A DNA stretch of 64,000 bases, taken from Morganella morganii (GTDB taxonomy: Bacteria > Pseudomonadota > Gammaproteobacteria > Enterobacterales > Enterobacteriaceae). Below are positions 49,853 to 59,103 of this stretch, in pieces. Numbering within the stretch: the stretch's first letter is position 1; every line of letters starts with the position of its first letter. Location: contig NZ_VKKS01000001.1 of assembly GCF_019402645.1 (NCBI RefSeq), positions 3,264,920-3,328,919 on the forward strand, given 5' to 3'. The notes below the pieces were generated by a model, which was not told where the DNA came from, ran no database searches, and saw nothing but the letters and a program-made list of their open reading frames with translations. A program made the translations under genes and the position numbers.

Positions 49853-51901
49853 TTACCCGTTGATTCCGTAACCTTTTAACATCGCATCCAGTTCCGGCTT
49901 ACGGCCGCGGAAGCGTTCAAACAGGATCATCGGCTCTTCCGAACCACCCCGGCTGAGAATATTATCCAGGAAAGACTGCCCGGTCACCGGGTTGAAGATA
50001 CCTTCCTCACTGAAGCGGGAGAATGCATCCGCCGCCAGCACATCCGCCCACAGATAGCTGTAGTAACCGGCGGCATAACCTCCGGCAAAAATATGACTGA
50101 AGGCGTGAGGGAAGCGGTTCCACGGTGCAGCCGGTACCACTGAAACTTTTTCTTTCACGGACAGTAAGGTCGGCATCACCTGCGCGACGGTTGCCGGGTC
50201 ATATTCCGCATGCAGGCGGAAATCAAACAGGCCGAACTCCAGCTGACGCAGAATAAACATAGCAGACTGATAATTCTTCGCCGCCAGCATATTGTCGAGC
50301 AGAGACTGCGGCAGCGGCTCACCGGTTTCATAATGACCGGAGATAAAGGCCAGAGCCTCCGGCTCCCAGCACCAGTTTTCCATAAACTGGCTCGGCAGCT
50401 CGACCGCATCCCACGGCACACCATTAATGCCGGAAACATCCGCCACATCAATCTGTGTCAGCATGTGATGCAGGCCGTGTCCGAACTCATGGAACAACGT
50501 CAGCACTTCGTCATGGGTAAACAGCGCCGGCTTGCCGCCGACCGGTTTGTTAAAATTACAGGTCAGATACGCTACCGGTTTTTGCAGGGAATTATCTTTA
50601 TGACGCATACGGCCGATGCAGTCATCCATCCACGCCCCGCCGCGTTTGTGCTCACGGGCATACAGGTCCAGATAGAAACTGCCGCGTAATTCACCGTTCT
50701 TATCAAATAAATCAAAGAAACGGACATCCGGATGCCAGGTTTCCACACCAAAACGCTCTTTGACGGTGATTCCGTAGATCCGGCGGATCACTTCAAACAA
50801 TCCGCTGATCGCTTTTTCTTCCGGGAAATACGGACGCAGCTGCTCATCACTGACAGAAAACAGATGCTGTTTTTGTTTATCGGCAAAATAGGCCATATCC
50901 CACGGTTCGAGTTTATCGACGCCGTAATGTTCTTTGGCAAATGCAGCCAGCTGAGCCACTTCCTGCTCACCCTGAGGATGGGCACGCTCCGCCAGATCAT
51001 TCAGGAAATCCAGCACCTGCTGCGGGTTTTCTGCCATTTTGGTGGCGAGGGATCTTTCCGCGTAATTTTTAAAGCCGAGTAACTGTGCCAGTTCATGACG
51101 CAGCGCTAAAATCTCCGCCATCACACTGCTGTTATCCCACTTACCGCCGTTCGGCCCCAGCTCAGAAGCACGGGTACCGTAGGCTTCACTCATCTCTTTG
51201 CGCAGCTCACGGTTATCCGCGTAAGTCATCACCGGCAGATAACTCGGCATATCCAGGGTAAACAGCCAGCCCTTCTCACCTTTGGACTCCGCCAGAGCCT
51301 GCGCAGCTGCAACCGCGCTCTCCGGCAGACCGGACAGCATACTTTCACCGGTAATCAGCTTGCTCCAGCCCATGGTCGCATCCAGCACATTATTACCGAA
51401 CAGCGAACCCAGCTCAGACAGGCGCGCAGAAATCTCACCGTAGCGCTTCTGTTTCTCCGGTGGCAGACCAATGCCGGATAATTCAAAATCACGCAGGGAA
51501 TTTTCCACTGACTTGCGCTGTGCCTGAGACAATGACGCAAACGCCGGGCTGTTTTTCAGTGACTTATAGGCGTTATACAACCCTTCGTGCTGACCCATCC
51601 AGGTACTGAACTCAGACAGCAGCGGCAGGCACTGCTCATAAGCTTCACGCAGTTCAGGACTATTTTTGACCGAATTAAGATGACTGACCGGCGACCAGAC
51701 ACGGGATAATTTATCCCCGGCTTCCGCCAGCGGAACACACACATTTTCCCAGGTAAAATCAGGTGCATGACTCACCACCTGCTCTACCGTCTGACGATAA
51801 TTATCCAGCGTTTCTTTCACCGCAGGCACAATACATTCGGGATTGATGGCAGAAAATGCCGGTAACTGATTCTGGGTCGGGGTAAGCAAAGGGTTCATCA
51901 T
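49853..51901 (-). CDS. prlC: Oligopeptidase A PrlC
   Basis: The 682-residue M3 metallopeptidase has the zinc site TLFHEFGHGLHHML near residue 470 (HExxH) and a downstream Glu. It breaks down signal peptides and small peptides in the cytoplasm. I start at the ATG at 51901 (MMNPLLTPTQNQ), which agrees with E. coli PrlC (680). rsmJ follows. The next feature on the other side is selC. Confidence 0.96.
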   Translation of the reverse strand: MMNPLLTPTQNQLPAFSAINPECIVPAVKETLDNYRQTVEQVVSHAPDFTWENVCVPLAEAGDKLSRVWSPVSHLNSVKNSPELREAYEQCLPLLSEFSTWMGQHEGLYNAYKSLKNSPAFASLSQAQRKSVENSLRDFELSGIGLPPEKQKRYGEISARLSELGSLFGNNVLDATMGWSKLITGESMLSGLPESAVAAAQALAESKGEKGWLFTLDMPSYLPVMTYADNRELRKEMSEAYGTRASELGPNGGKWDNSSVMAEILALRHELAQLLGFKNYAERSLATKMAENPQQVLDFLNDLAERAHPQGEQEVAQLAAFAKEHYGVDKLEPWDMAYFADKQKQHLFSVSDEQLRPYFPEEKAISGLFEVIRRIYGITVKERFGVETWHPDVRFFDLFDKNGELRGSFYLDLYAREHKRGGAWMDDCIGRMRHKDNSLQKPVAYLTCNFNKPVGGKPALFTHDEVLTLFHEFGHGLHHMLTQIDVADVSGINGVPWDAVELPSQFMENWCWEPEALAFISGHYETGEPLPQSLLDNMLAAKNYQSAMFILRQLEFGLFDFRLHAEYDPATVAQVMPTLLSVKEKVSVVPAAPWNRFPHAFSHIFAGGYAAGYYSYLWADVLAADAFSRFSEEGIFNPVTGQSFLDNILSRGGSEEPMILFERFRGRKPELDAMLKGYGING

Positions 51902-52142
51902 AAACCATCCTGTTGGCTGTCTGGTGCACGTCCGCCGCGGCGCACATACACATGAAAGGTGAAAACCGAAACTCTTTATAAGATGGGGACACACTCCGGC
52001 AAGTTCAATGATTTTTAGTGTTATTATGCTGATTAAAAATCATTCCCGTAAAAAATCACACGGTACTGATGTATCTCAAAGGAAAAACGCAAGAGAACTT
52101 TTGAATCCCTGCCGGAAAGCGTATACTGTGCAACCTCAGAAC

Positions 52143-52237
52143 GGAAGATCATCGTCCCCGGTGGGGCGGCCGGACTTCAAATCCGGTTGGGGCCGCCAGC
52201 GGTCCCGGGCAGGTTCGACTCCTGTGATCTTCCGCCA
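52143..52237 (+). tRNA. selC: tRNA-Sec (anticodon TCA)
   Basis: The 95-base sequence runs from GGAAGATC to the encoded CCA and differs from E. coli selC at only a few bases. The anticodon loop ACTTCAAAT contains TCA, the variable arm is long, and the T loop GTTCGACTC is standard. Selenocysteine tRNA reads UGA with SelB. selC is a well-known integration site for islands. Confidence 0.98.
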
Positions 52238-52332
52238 ATCAAGTTCAATATACCTCCACAAAATTCAATTAATTCCTTATAATACAATCTATTAAGCCAC
52301 TTTCAATTCAATGGATGTCAACTCAGCTCAAC
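52216..52332. repeat. Left attachment-site repeat (attL) at selC
   Basis: From CGACTCCTGTGATC in the tRNA T arm to GTCAACTCAGCTCAAC, this segment is repeated with divergence at 55713-55815. Shared blocks include CGACTCCTGTGATC (identical), TCAAGTTCAATA-x-ACCTCCAC and GTCAACTCAG-x-TCAAC. This is what an integrase acting on selC leaves behind. Confidence 0.75.
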
Positions 52333-52391
52333 CCAAATCAATGGGATTGCGGGGGCATATTTGGGTATGTTTATTTTTCCGGAGAAAAGTC

Positions 52392-52600
52392 ATGCCACTA
52401 AAAATAGAAAAAATAGTTACAAATTACTGGCGTATGAAGTACCGAATCAACGGAAAAGAAAAAAGCTTATCGTTCGGTGTTTACCCCGGCATAGCTATTG
52501 GCCATACAGTTAAGAAATGAAGCAAAGAGTAAATTACGAGTGGGTCATGATCCTGCCTTAGATAAGGCTATAGACAGAGAAAGTAAACGAGTCGAAAAAG
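52392..52600 (+). pseudogene. Frameshifted internal fragment of a P4-type integrase
   Basis: The frame from 52392 reads NYWRMKYRINGKEKSLSFGV then YPGI, a clear DUF4102 arm-binding domain. After a frameshift near 52490 the next frame gives LAIQLRNEAKSKLRVGHDPA, continuing the same domain. The first 40 or so residues and the whole catalytic domain are missing. The second frame runs on to 52743 as FSLSDSGGLTIKLNNSKLA and beyond, which is not integrase-like. Confidence 0.75.
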
Positions 52601-52729
52601 CGAAACAAATTTTCCAATTCTCACTCTCCGATAGTGGTGGATTAACCATCAAATTAAATAATAGTAAGTTAGCGCTTACACCGGAACAAGCGGAAGCAGT
52701 GCGAGCGTTCTTGAATGCAGGAGTAACTC

Positions 52730-52843
52730 ATGGCTCTGACTGATGCAAAATTACGAACATTGAAGCCCAAAGAAAAAGTATACCGACTACAGGAAAATTT
52801 AATCAAAGGAGGAATATCAGGCAGGAATGCGAAAGGCAAGTGA
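52730..52843 (+). pseudogene. N-terminal stub of a second integrase
   Basis: An ATG at 52730 starts MALTDAKLRTLKPKEKVYRL, the usual N-terminus of P4-type integrases, and breaks off after about 20 residues with a stop at 52841-52843. Since it lies after the internal fragment at 52392-52600, the two come from different genes or from a rearrangement. Confidence 0.65.
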
Positions 52844-53086
52844 GCTCGCACGCGTTCGGTGAATGGTATTGATGGGGATATTAAATTAAATAAGGCACTG
52901 TGGGTGATGACAGAAAAAATGTATGAGCATTTTTCAGGAAGAGAGAGAATATAGAAAATAGTAGCACATTGTTTTTTCATAAAATAATGTGCCTGCTATC
53001 TATTTACTGGTGGCCTTATTTTTTTGTTAAACATAGTATATTGTTGTTCATAGTTTATTCATAGCGTATAGAGCTGAGGCAATGTA

Positions 53087-54130
53087 ATGAGTGATAATCT
53101 TCCTGAAGCACCACAGGGTGAGTTTGTTTTGTTTCGTAGTGAAGATGGAGAAACTCGTGTTGAATGCCGCTTTGAATCTGATACGCTATGGTTATCTCAG
53201 GCTGAAATTGCCAATCTTTATCAGGTCACACCTCAGGCAATAACTCAACATGTTAAAGCTGTCTACGAAGAGGGTGAGCTTGTACAAAATTCAACTTGTA
53301 AGTCTTTCTTACAAGTTCGACAAGAGGGTAATCGGCAGGTTAATCGTAATACGCTGCATTACAACCTTTCTATGATCCTCGCCATTGGTTACCGTGTCCG
53401 TTCAGTTCGTGGTACACAGTTTCGTCAGTGGGCAACACAAACGCTGGAGCAGTATCTGATCAAAGGGTTTGTGATGGATGATGAGCGCCTAAAGAACCCG
53501 CCTATCGGTCAGTCAGTCGTGCCTGATTACTTTGATGAGATGCTCGAACGCATCCGTGATATTCGTGCCAGTGAGCGACGCGTGTATTTACGGGTGAAAG
53601 AGATTTTCACTATGGCGGCGGATTATGAGCCTTCCAATAAAGAAACCACTCGTTTTTTTCAAACTATCCAAAACAAACTGCATTTTGCTTGTACGGGAAT
53701 GACTGCTGCTGAGCTTATTGCCAGTCGTGCAGATGCCAGTCAACCGGATATGGGATTAACAAACTATAAATCGGACGAAGTTCGTAAAACGGATGTGACG
53801 GTTGCGAAGAATTATCTGCGTGAAAATGAACTGAAAGAATTAAACCGTATCGTCAATATGTGGCTGGATTTTGCCGAAGACCAGGCACTGCGCCGTAAGC
53901 AGGTTTTTTTACAGGATTGGGATACTAAGCTGGATCAGTTTTTAAGTTTCAATGACCGTGAAGTATTGCAAGGCGCTGGTGGAATTAGTAAGAAAGTGGC
54001 TGATGAAAAAGCCAAAGAAGTATTTGATGTTTTTGCTCAAAAACGTCGTCAATTAAAAGAGACAGAAGGGGTTAGGGCGAATATTGCGGCGCTGAAAGAT
54101 TTGCTGAAAACAACCAAGCAAAAGAAGTGA
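53087..54130 (+). CDS. rhuM: RhuM-family protein
   Basis: The 347-residue protein belongs to the RhuM family. The N-terminal part (LWLSQAEIANLYQVTPQAIT, residues 30-49) looks like a helix-turn-helix; the middle has MTAAELIASRADAS and the C-terminus is charged and helical. RhuM was named in Salmonella SPI-3, an island that is also inserted at selC. Its molecular function is not established. It starts at 53087 and the next gene begins one base after its stop. Confidence 0.88.
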   Translation: MSDNLPEAPQGEFVLFRSEDGETRVECRFESDTLWLSQAEIANLYQVTPQAITQHVKAVYEEGELVQNSTCKSFLQVRQEGNRQVNRNTLHYNLSMILAIGYRVRSVRGTQFRQWATQTLEQYLIKGFVMDDERLKNPPIGQSVVPDYFDEMLERIRDIRASERRVYLRVKEIFTMAADYEPSNKETTRFFQTIQNKLHFACTGMTAAELIASRADASQPDMGLTNYKSDEVRKTDVTVAKNYLRENELKELNRIVNMWLDFAEDQALRRKQVFLQDWDTKLDQFLSFNDREVLQGAGGISKKVADEKAKEVFDVFAQKRRQLKETEGVRANIAALKDLLKTTKQKK

Positions 54131-54131
54131 T

Positions 54132-54500
54132 GTGGTGAAGACAAGTAAACTGTTTACAGACAAAGATCTCTGTGCGGCGTTATCCGATATATTTGTGGAT
54201 AATAGGGTGGATTATCAATACATCGCCTCAGTCGCAAAACATTTCCCCGTTGAATATGTTCAAATGATGTTGTATCGGTATGTTGCCCCTATTTGTTATA
54301 CCAATGCATTAACACCAGTGCCTCCAGTATGGACTTTTTTTGATGCAGATGAATTATGGGAAGATATTGGTATATTGAAAAATAAAGAGCAAAGCATATT
54401 TGGTAAATTTAAAAGAGATCTCTGTACGTTATATTTCAAAAATAAACTTGAGAAAGAGTGGTGGGAGTTAATGTGGTATTTACGATGTGATCATTTTTAG
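54132..54500 (+). CDS. Small protein coupled to rhuM, unknown
   Basis: The 122-residue product begins with GTG at 54132 or 54135, right after the rhuM stop, which suggests translational coupling. It is soluble, rich in aromatic residues (YRYVAPICY, WTFFDADELWEDIG, EKEWWELMWYL) and acidic patches. I do not recognise the family with confidence. As a partner of rhuM it could be an antidote or immunity-type protein, but there is no direct evidence. Confidence 0.68.
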   Translation: MVKTSKLFTDKDLCAALSDIFVDNRVDYQYIASVAKHFPVEYVQMMLYRYVAPICYTNALTPVPPVWTFFDADELWEDIGILKNKEQSIFGKFKRDLCTLYFKNKLEKEWWELMWYLRCDHF

Positions 54501-54605
54501 AAATTATGTAACGTGATTTAAGTTCATTAGTTTAGATTAGAGTTAATACAGTTATTAATCTTAATCTAATTTTGCTAATTACAAAATAAAGGGCTCAGTA
54601 GCAAA

Positions 54606-55421
54606 ATGAAGGAAACTATCAATTTGAAGAACGACGCTGAAACGGCGATGCGTTTAAATGAAATTTGTAATCTTGTAGCTATTGATCTCAAAGATCAGTT
54701 AGTTAACAGGTTCGTGAATTCTTCGCAGCAAATTATGGTTTACCACTATTTTAGACTTCTTAATGAACTATGTTGTCAGGCAGGAAAAGCTCTTATGTCA
54801 AATGCATATTCATCAGCGGAAACCTTGACTCGGGTTATTATTGAGCAGGCAGCCAATCAATTATATATTTCACTAGATGAGGGAGCTAGGGCTAGAGCTC
54901 TGCTGAGAAGCAGTAAAGCCCTTACACAGAAAAATGGTAAAAATTGGGTAGCGTATTTAGATTCTCAAGGGGTAGTTAGTAGTGTAGCAAATGTGCGTAG
55001 AAATAATGGGGAAAAGCTTCTTACTAATTTTGATAAAAAATGGCCACATACTGAGTCTTATCCCAATGTAAAACAATTATTTGAGGTTTTAGGTTGGGGA
55101 AACCATTACCACTCCTTTTATGCTCCGCTATGTGATTCAGTACATAGCTATTCTGATGATATGGCGAATCTAGTGATGCTTTATGAAATGTCTGGCGTTT
55201 TGAAAGATGATCTCATACTACTGATGCAAGCTACTGAAACGGAGAGGCGGCGCTTAGCTACTTATCATTTTGTGGTTGCAGTAGGGCTTCGTTCAGAAGT
55301 ACTTACTAGGATTTGTGAAAGATTAAGTATTGAAACGCCAATTGAAACACTTCAACCATCTTTTAATGATCTACAAAAGGTGATATCTAATCATGAATCA
55401 TATGATCATCGGCGACTATAG
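54606..55421 (+). CDS. DUF5677-like protein, unknown role
   Basis: The 271-residue protein is largely helical. The stretch SSAETLTRVIIEQAANQLYI near residue 70 and the His-containing YHSFYAPLCDSVHSYSDD near residue 180 resemble DUF5677 proteins found in islands. No catalytic motif I can name. It is AT-rich, lies 105 bp after the previous gene and is followed by nearly 500 bp without a gene. Could be defence or toxin related. Confidence 0.7.
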   Translation: MKETINLKNDAETAMRLNEICNLVAIDLKDQLVNRFVNSSQQIMVYHYFRLLNELCCQAGKALMSNAYSSAETLTRVIIEQAANQLYISLDEGARARALLRSSKALTQKNGKNWVAYLDSQGVVSSVANVRRNNGEKLLTNFDKKWPHTESYPNVKQLFEVLGWGNHYHSFYAPLCDSVHSYSDDMANLVMLYEMSGVLKDDLILLMQATETERRRLATYHFVVAVGLRSEVLTRICERLSIETPIETLQPSFNDLQKVISNHESYDHRRL

Positions 55422-55918
55422 CTATTGTAAGCGTAAAAGGTGCTATAAATATATAAATCTACTTGGCTTAAAATAAAGATAACTTATTGTTATTTAAATT
55501 TATATTATCTTGCAATTGACCCGATATCTAAGTTTATAACTAAGATATTTTTATTGTAGTCAATAAAAGCACTTTTATTTCGTAATCTTCTTTCCGTTAT
55601 TCTACCTCCGATATTCCCCACACAAAAACCAATCTGGGGGCATTAATGGGGGCACTGCTATTTATGCAACTCAATAAACTCATTTAATATCAATACCATT
55701 ACCCATCAAATACGACTCCTGTGATCGCCACTCAAGTTCAATACACCTCCACTGAAATCAATTAAACCCTTTAAATTCAACGTGTAAAAGCTATTTATGG
55801 TCAACTCAGTTCAACTGGGGTTACTCCACATCAACTCCTGATCACCTCCCGGAAAACAGTACTAGGCTAAACTGGAATATCCGGTCTTTTTTCCACTTTA
55901 CCGGGAGGTATATTCGCC
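55422..55918. other. Gene-free right end of the selC element
   Basis: The 497 bp contain no credible gene. Within it, 55612-55680 has a G-rich phrase (TCTGGGGGCATTAATGGGGG) typical of DNA next to P4-type integrase ends, then the attR-like repeat (55713-55815) and the start of an IS at about 55839. Confidence 0.55.
55713..55815. repeat. Right attachment-site repeat (attR)
   Basis: The segment starts with CGACTCCTGTGATC, identical to the selC T arm and acceptor sequence at 52216-52229, then GCCACTCAAGTTCAATA and later GTCAACTCAGTTCAAC. The tRNA end itself is damaged (TTCC missing before GCCA). Confidence 0.75.
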
Positions 55919-56274
55919 ATGAAAAAGACCTGTTATACCGAAGAACAGATCGCTTTTGCGCTGAAACAGGCAGAAACCGGCACCCGAGCCGGGGAAGTCT
56001 GCAGAAAAATGGGCATTTCTGAGGCCACTTTTTATAACCGGAAGAAAAAATTTACCGGTCCGGGAGTGACAGAACTCCGTCGTCTGCGGCAGTTGGAGGA
56101 TGAAAATCAGCGGCTGAAGAAACTGGTCGCTGATCTGAGTCTGGATAAGGAGATGCTCAGAACAAACTCGAAAGCCGGCTCAGGGAATACAATCATGAGA
56201 GAACATATTCATCATTAAATGACGTGACTCCGGCTGAATTTATCCGAAGTCTCCGGAAAGACGAAGATCCCTGA
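55919..56274 (+). pseudogene. IS3-family transposase remnant (orfA joined to the end of orfB)
   Basis: The first frame (55919-56218) is an orfA with helix-turn-helix and leucine zipper: YTEEQIAFALKQAETGTRAG and RRLRQLEDENQRLKKLVADL. After residue 82 or so the sequence jumps. In a second frame, from about 56160, it reads KLESRLREYNHERTYSSLND then VTPAEFIRSL, ending at 56274; this is the C-terminus of an IS3-type orfB. About 250 codons of orfB with the DDE residues are lost. Confidence 0.85.
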
Positions 56275-56424
56275 TTTGGCACTGCACTGATTTTGAGCTA
56301 AGGTCACAGGTGCGGACGAAGCAAACATTGAGCGCGCATGACTGACTAACTAACGGTTCATAATAATCAAGAGCCTTGCGGTATCAGTGAATCATTACAG
56401 GTTTTAGCCGGGTTAATTTTCTGA

Positions 56425-56787
56425 CTAAAAATCAGTCTCAGAAAAACCGGTCATATCATCCAGTCCCATTTCGCGGCCTAATGCCGTCATTGGATGGACA
56501 ATTATCAGGCCGCGAACGGTTTTCTTCAGCTTGCCAATATCAGCCTGTTCTTTTTTAGTGATAAGACGTTTGAATGGCATATCAACCAGCTTCTGCGCTT
56601 CTTTGCTGAGTTTCTTGCTGCGTACCACCTTCAGATGAGCAATTTCGATTTCCAGCGCTGCTTTTTCTTTCTCAAGTTCTGCGTACTTTTCTGCTTCGTT
56701 CTTCTGCTGCATACTTGTCATCTGGTGACGGGTAAGATCTAAACGATCGCTGAGAAGTTTAATTTGTGCTTTTTCGCTTTCTTTCAT
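56425..56787 (-). CDS. yibL: Ribosome-associated protein YibL
   Basis: The 120-residue protein aligns along its length with E. coli YibL (120). It has a coiled-coil (residues 20-60) and the conserved [20 protein letters not shown] and [13 protein letters not shown]. It co-purifies with ribosomal particles in E. coli; its function is unknown. It lies just outside the IS scar and is intact. Confidence 0.94.
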   Translation of the reverse strand: MKESEKAQIKLLSDRLDLTRHQMTSMQQKNEAEKYAELEKEKAALEIEIAHLKVVRSKKLSKEAQKLVDMPFKRLITKKEQADIGKLKKTVRGLIIVHPMTALGREMGLDDMTGFSETDF

Positions 56788-57026
56788 TATTAATCAACCG
56801 TGAATAAATTTCTTATCAGAAAGTATACACTACTCTCTGTAAGAGCACGAAAAAGGATGTGGGTTAGCAGTTGTTTTAATATTTTTTTCTCCGGATATAT
56901 TGGCAGGATTGAATTGTATTTATCTGAGATAATGACCAATAAGAAGATAGTCAAACGTGCATAAAATACCGTTTGAATCCGATATAGTATGATTATCTCT
57001 GGCTATAATTTGTCATATTTTTATTG

Positions 57027-57059
57027 ACGGATCAGACCACCATTGGTGGTCTGATCCGT
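57027..57059. terminator. Perfect hairpin after gadC
   Basis: ACGGATCAGACCACC (57027-57041) pairs perfectly over 15 bp with the arm at 57045-57059 around ATT. It lies 8 bp past the gadC stop. On the gadC strand it is followed by CAATAAAAA rather than a T-run, so efficient intrinsic termination is uncertain. Confidence 0.6.
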
Positions 57060-57067
57060 TTCATATC

Positions 57068-58606
57068 TTACTCATTTTGGTCTTTTTTATCATCATGAAC
57101 CAAATGATATACTGATCGCGCCCGGGGATGGATAAAGAAATGACCTGCTGGTGCGTTATGAGTTTTAATATGTATCATTGATATTCCGGTTTTTTTACCT
57201 TGCTTATTATGAAATGCATAGATAATAAATGGCACCAGAAAAATGACCACAAAGCTGATACTAAGTAGCATCACATAGGATTCATTGCTTGCGCCGCCCG
57301 GTAATGAACTTGGCGGAAAGAAAGAAACAACAAAGGCAAGGACTGATAGAATAAAACCAGCAGATGCCACAACAAGTTTAAAACCTTTACCACCCGGTAT
57401 ATTAAATACCCGTTTTTTCTCAGGCTGCCTGCAGATTAAATACATATATCCGAGAAACAACATAAAATAACTGCACAGGTAAATAACAACAGTCAGAGCT
57501 AATGCGATCAGGAAAGATGTATTACCACCTCCGCCGCTATTGGTAAGCACAATGATAGCAATGGTCGTGATCAATAATTGCGAAATAACTAATGTAACCG
57601 GAACGCCATTTTTATTCACCTTAGCAAAGGTTTTCGGTAAAATGCCATTTTGGGCAGCAACATACATCCCGCGGGATGGGCCCACAATCCATGATGCTAT
57701 TTCTGCCAGTACACCTAATAATAAGAGTGCCGCAATAATACGGACAGTCCACTCAAGCGCAGGGTTAAAATTTGATACCAGAACATTGAATGTTTGTACC
57801 ACACCTGCAGACAGATTGATTTCACTGACCGGAATGGAAACCGCGACAGATAATCCCCCAATGGAACTTAAACAAATAGCCGCTATCATCAGTAAAAACA
57901 TCGCAGCCGGATAATCTCTTCCCGGATTTTCCATTTCATTAACGTGTGTTGCTGAGGCCTCAACTCCCATATAACTCAATATAAAAGCAACAAAAACGAC
58001 CAATGTACCTATTTTTGTGAAGTCAGGGAAAAAAGTCGATGCACTGATTTCAGTCGCTAAAGGTGCACCGCTGACGAGATAATGTATAGCAAGGAATACC
58101 AAAATAAGAGCGGGTAATAAAATACCGGCAAAGAAACCTATTTTAGCGATAGTTGCTGTATATTTTGTACCACCGAATTGAGAAAATGCCAATACCCATA
58201 ATATAACCAATGCACCGATAGTTTTAACTATCGGATCATTATTCAGTTCCGGCCAGTTAAGAATATAAGATAATGCCCCTAATACAAAATAGAGCATAGG
58301 TATAAAGCCAATTGCAATTTGCAGATAACCAAATGAAATAGCAGCAAACCCCCAGCGCTCACCTAATGTGTTAGAAACCCAGGCAAATATTCCGCCCTCT
58401 TCCCAACCTTCCACCGTCGCCATTTCTGCCGCACACAGAGCAACAGGAATAAACCACAATAATCCCCCTAATAAAAGGAAAAAAACCAAACTAAAACCGG
58501 ATGTTGCAAATGTCGGGTATTCATATACCGCCATTACCATAGAGGCGGTAATAGCAAAAAACCCCAATAAAGTCAGTTTCCTGGCACCAGTCGCTGTCGC
58601 TGTCAT
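57068..58606 (-). CDS. gadC: Glutamate:GABA antiporter GadC homologue
   Basis: The 512-residue APC-family protein matches E. coli GadC (511) nearly throughout: [20 protein letters not shown] at the start, [16 protein letters not shown], and [12 protein letters not shown]. The C-terminus [19 protein letters not shown] is the C-plug that blocks the carrier at neutral pH. It exchanges glutamate (or glutamine) for GABA in acid resistance. I start at ATG 58606, with AGGTGG five bases ahead, instead of the GTG at 58615. No gadA or gadB lies in the window. Confidence 0.93.
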   Translation of the reverse strand: MTATATGARKLTLLGFFAITASMVMAVYEYPTFATSGFSLVFFLLLGGLLWFIPVALCAAEMATVEGWEEGGIFAWVSNTLGERWGFAAISFGYLQIAIGFIPMLYFVLGALSYILNWPELNNDPIVKTIGALVILWVLAFSQFGGTKYTATIAKIGFFAGILLPALILVFLAIHYLVSGAPLATEISASTFFPDFTKIGTLVVFVAFILSYMGVEASATHVNEMENPGRDYPAAMFLLMIAAICLSSIGGLSVAVSIPVSEINLSAGVVQTFNVLVSNFNPALEWTVRIIAALLLLGVLAEIASWIVGPSRGMYVAAQNGILPKTFAKVNKNGVPVTLVISQLLITTIAIIVLTNSGGGGNTSFLIALALTVVIYLCSYFMLFLGYMYLICRQPEKKRVFNIPGGKGFKLVVASAGFILSVLAFVVSFFPPSSLPGGASNESYVMLLSISFVVIFLVPFIIYAFHNKQGKKTGISMIHIKTHNAPAGHFFIHPRARSVYHLVHDDKKDQNE

Positions 58607-59103
58607 ACTATCCACCTAATATATTTAATAACATCGGTTCTTTTATCTGTGTTTCGCCGGCGGATCAAAGATCCATGACATTCTCTGGTTCGATAAATAG
58701 AAATGAGTCGTGATCATAATCACTGTCGATTTATTTAATAACTATTACTCCTTAACCCGAACTTGTCAAATCATCTGATTTTATTTTCATCATGACAATA
58801 TTGTTCTTAATAAGTCAAAATAAATCACTAACCAACTAATTATTAAAGAATAACCACTTAAACCACTTGATTTTTGATGGTTTATTAATGTGCGCATATT
58901 GGCACATAACACCAATCTACGCTAAAACAGACCTTGATTTAATATATTTCATTAAGTAATTGTTTATATATAATTACAATATATCGACAGTGGTTTTATT
59001 AAAAAGTTATTCATAACTATAAAAAAGTGTTTCTTATGGAAAGTAAAAAATAAAATATGTGAATAGTTAGTGACAGACAATAATTGATGACAGATAAAGG
59101 TAG
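58607..59103. promoter_or_regulatory. Gene-free gadC upstream region
   Basis: The stretch of nearly 500 bp is strongly AT-rich and has no credible gene. It should hold the gadC promoter. The low G+C content would suit H-NS silencing as known for gad genes, but this is inference. Confidence 0.45.

Larger units (their letters stand above)
52238..55712. mobile_element. Remnant integrative element at selC
   Basis: This AT-rich 3.5-kb insert lies between the intact selC end and a diverged copy of its 3' sequence. It holds pieces of P4-type integrase genes, a rhuM-family gene and two genes of unknown role. Base composition is clearly lower in G+C than the flanking core genes. No intact integrase remains, so the element is probably fixed. 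Confidence 0.78.

Noticed and set aside
52498..52743. An 81-codon open frame taken as a gene of its own
   Set aside because: Its first 30 or so residues continue the integrase arm-binding domain in a shifted frame, so the ATG is internal to a decayed integrase. The later part may be real coding sequence, but I cannot support a start.
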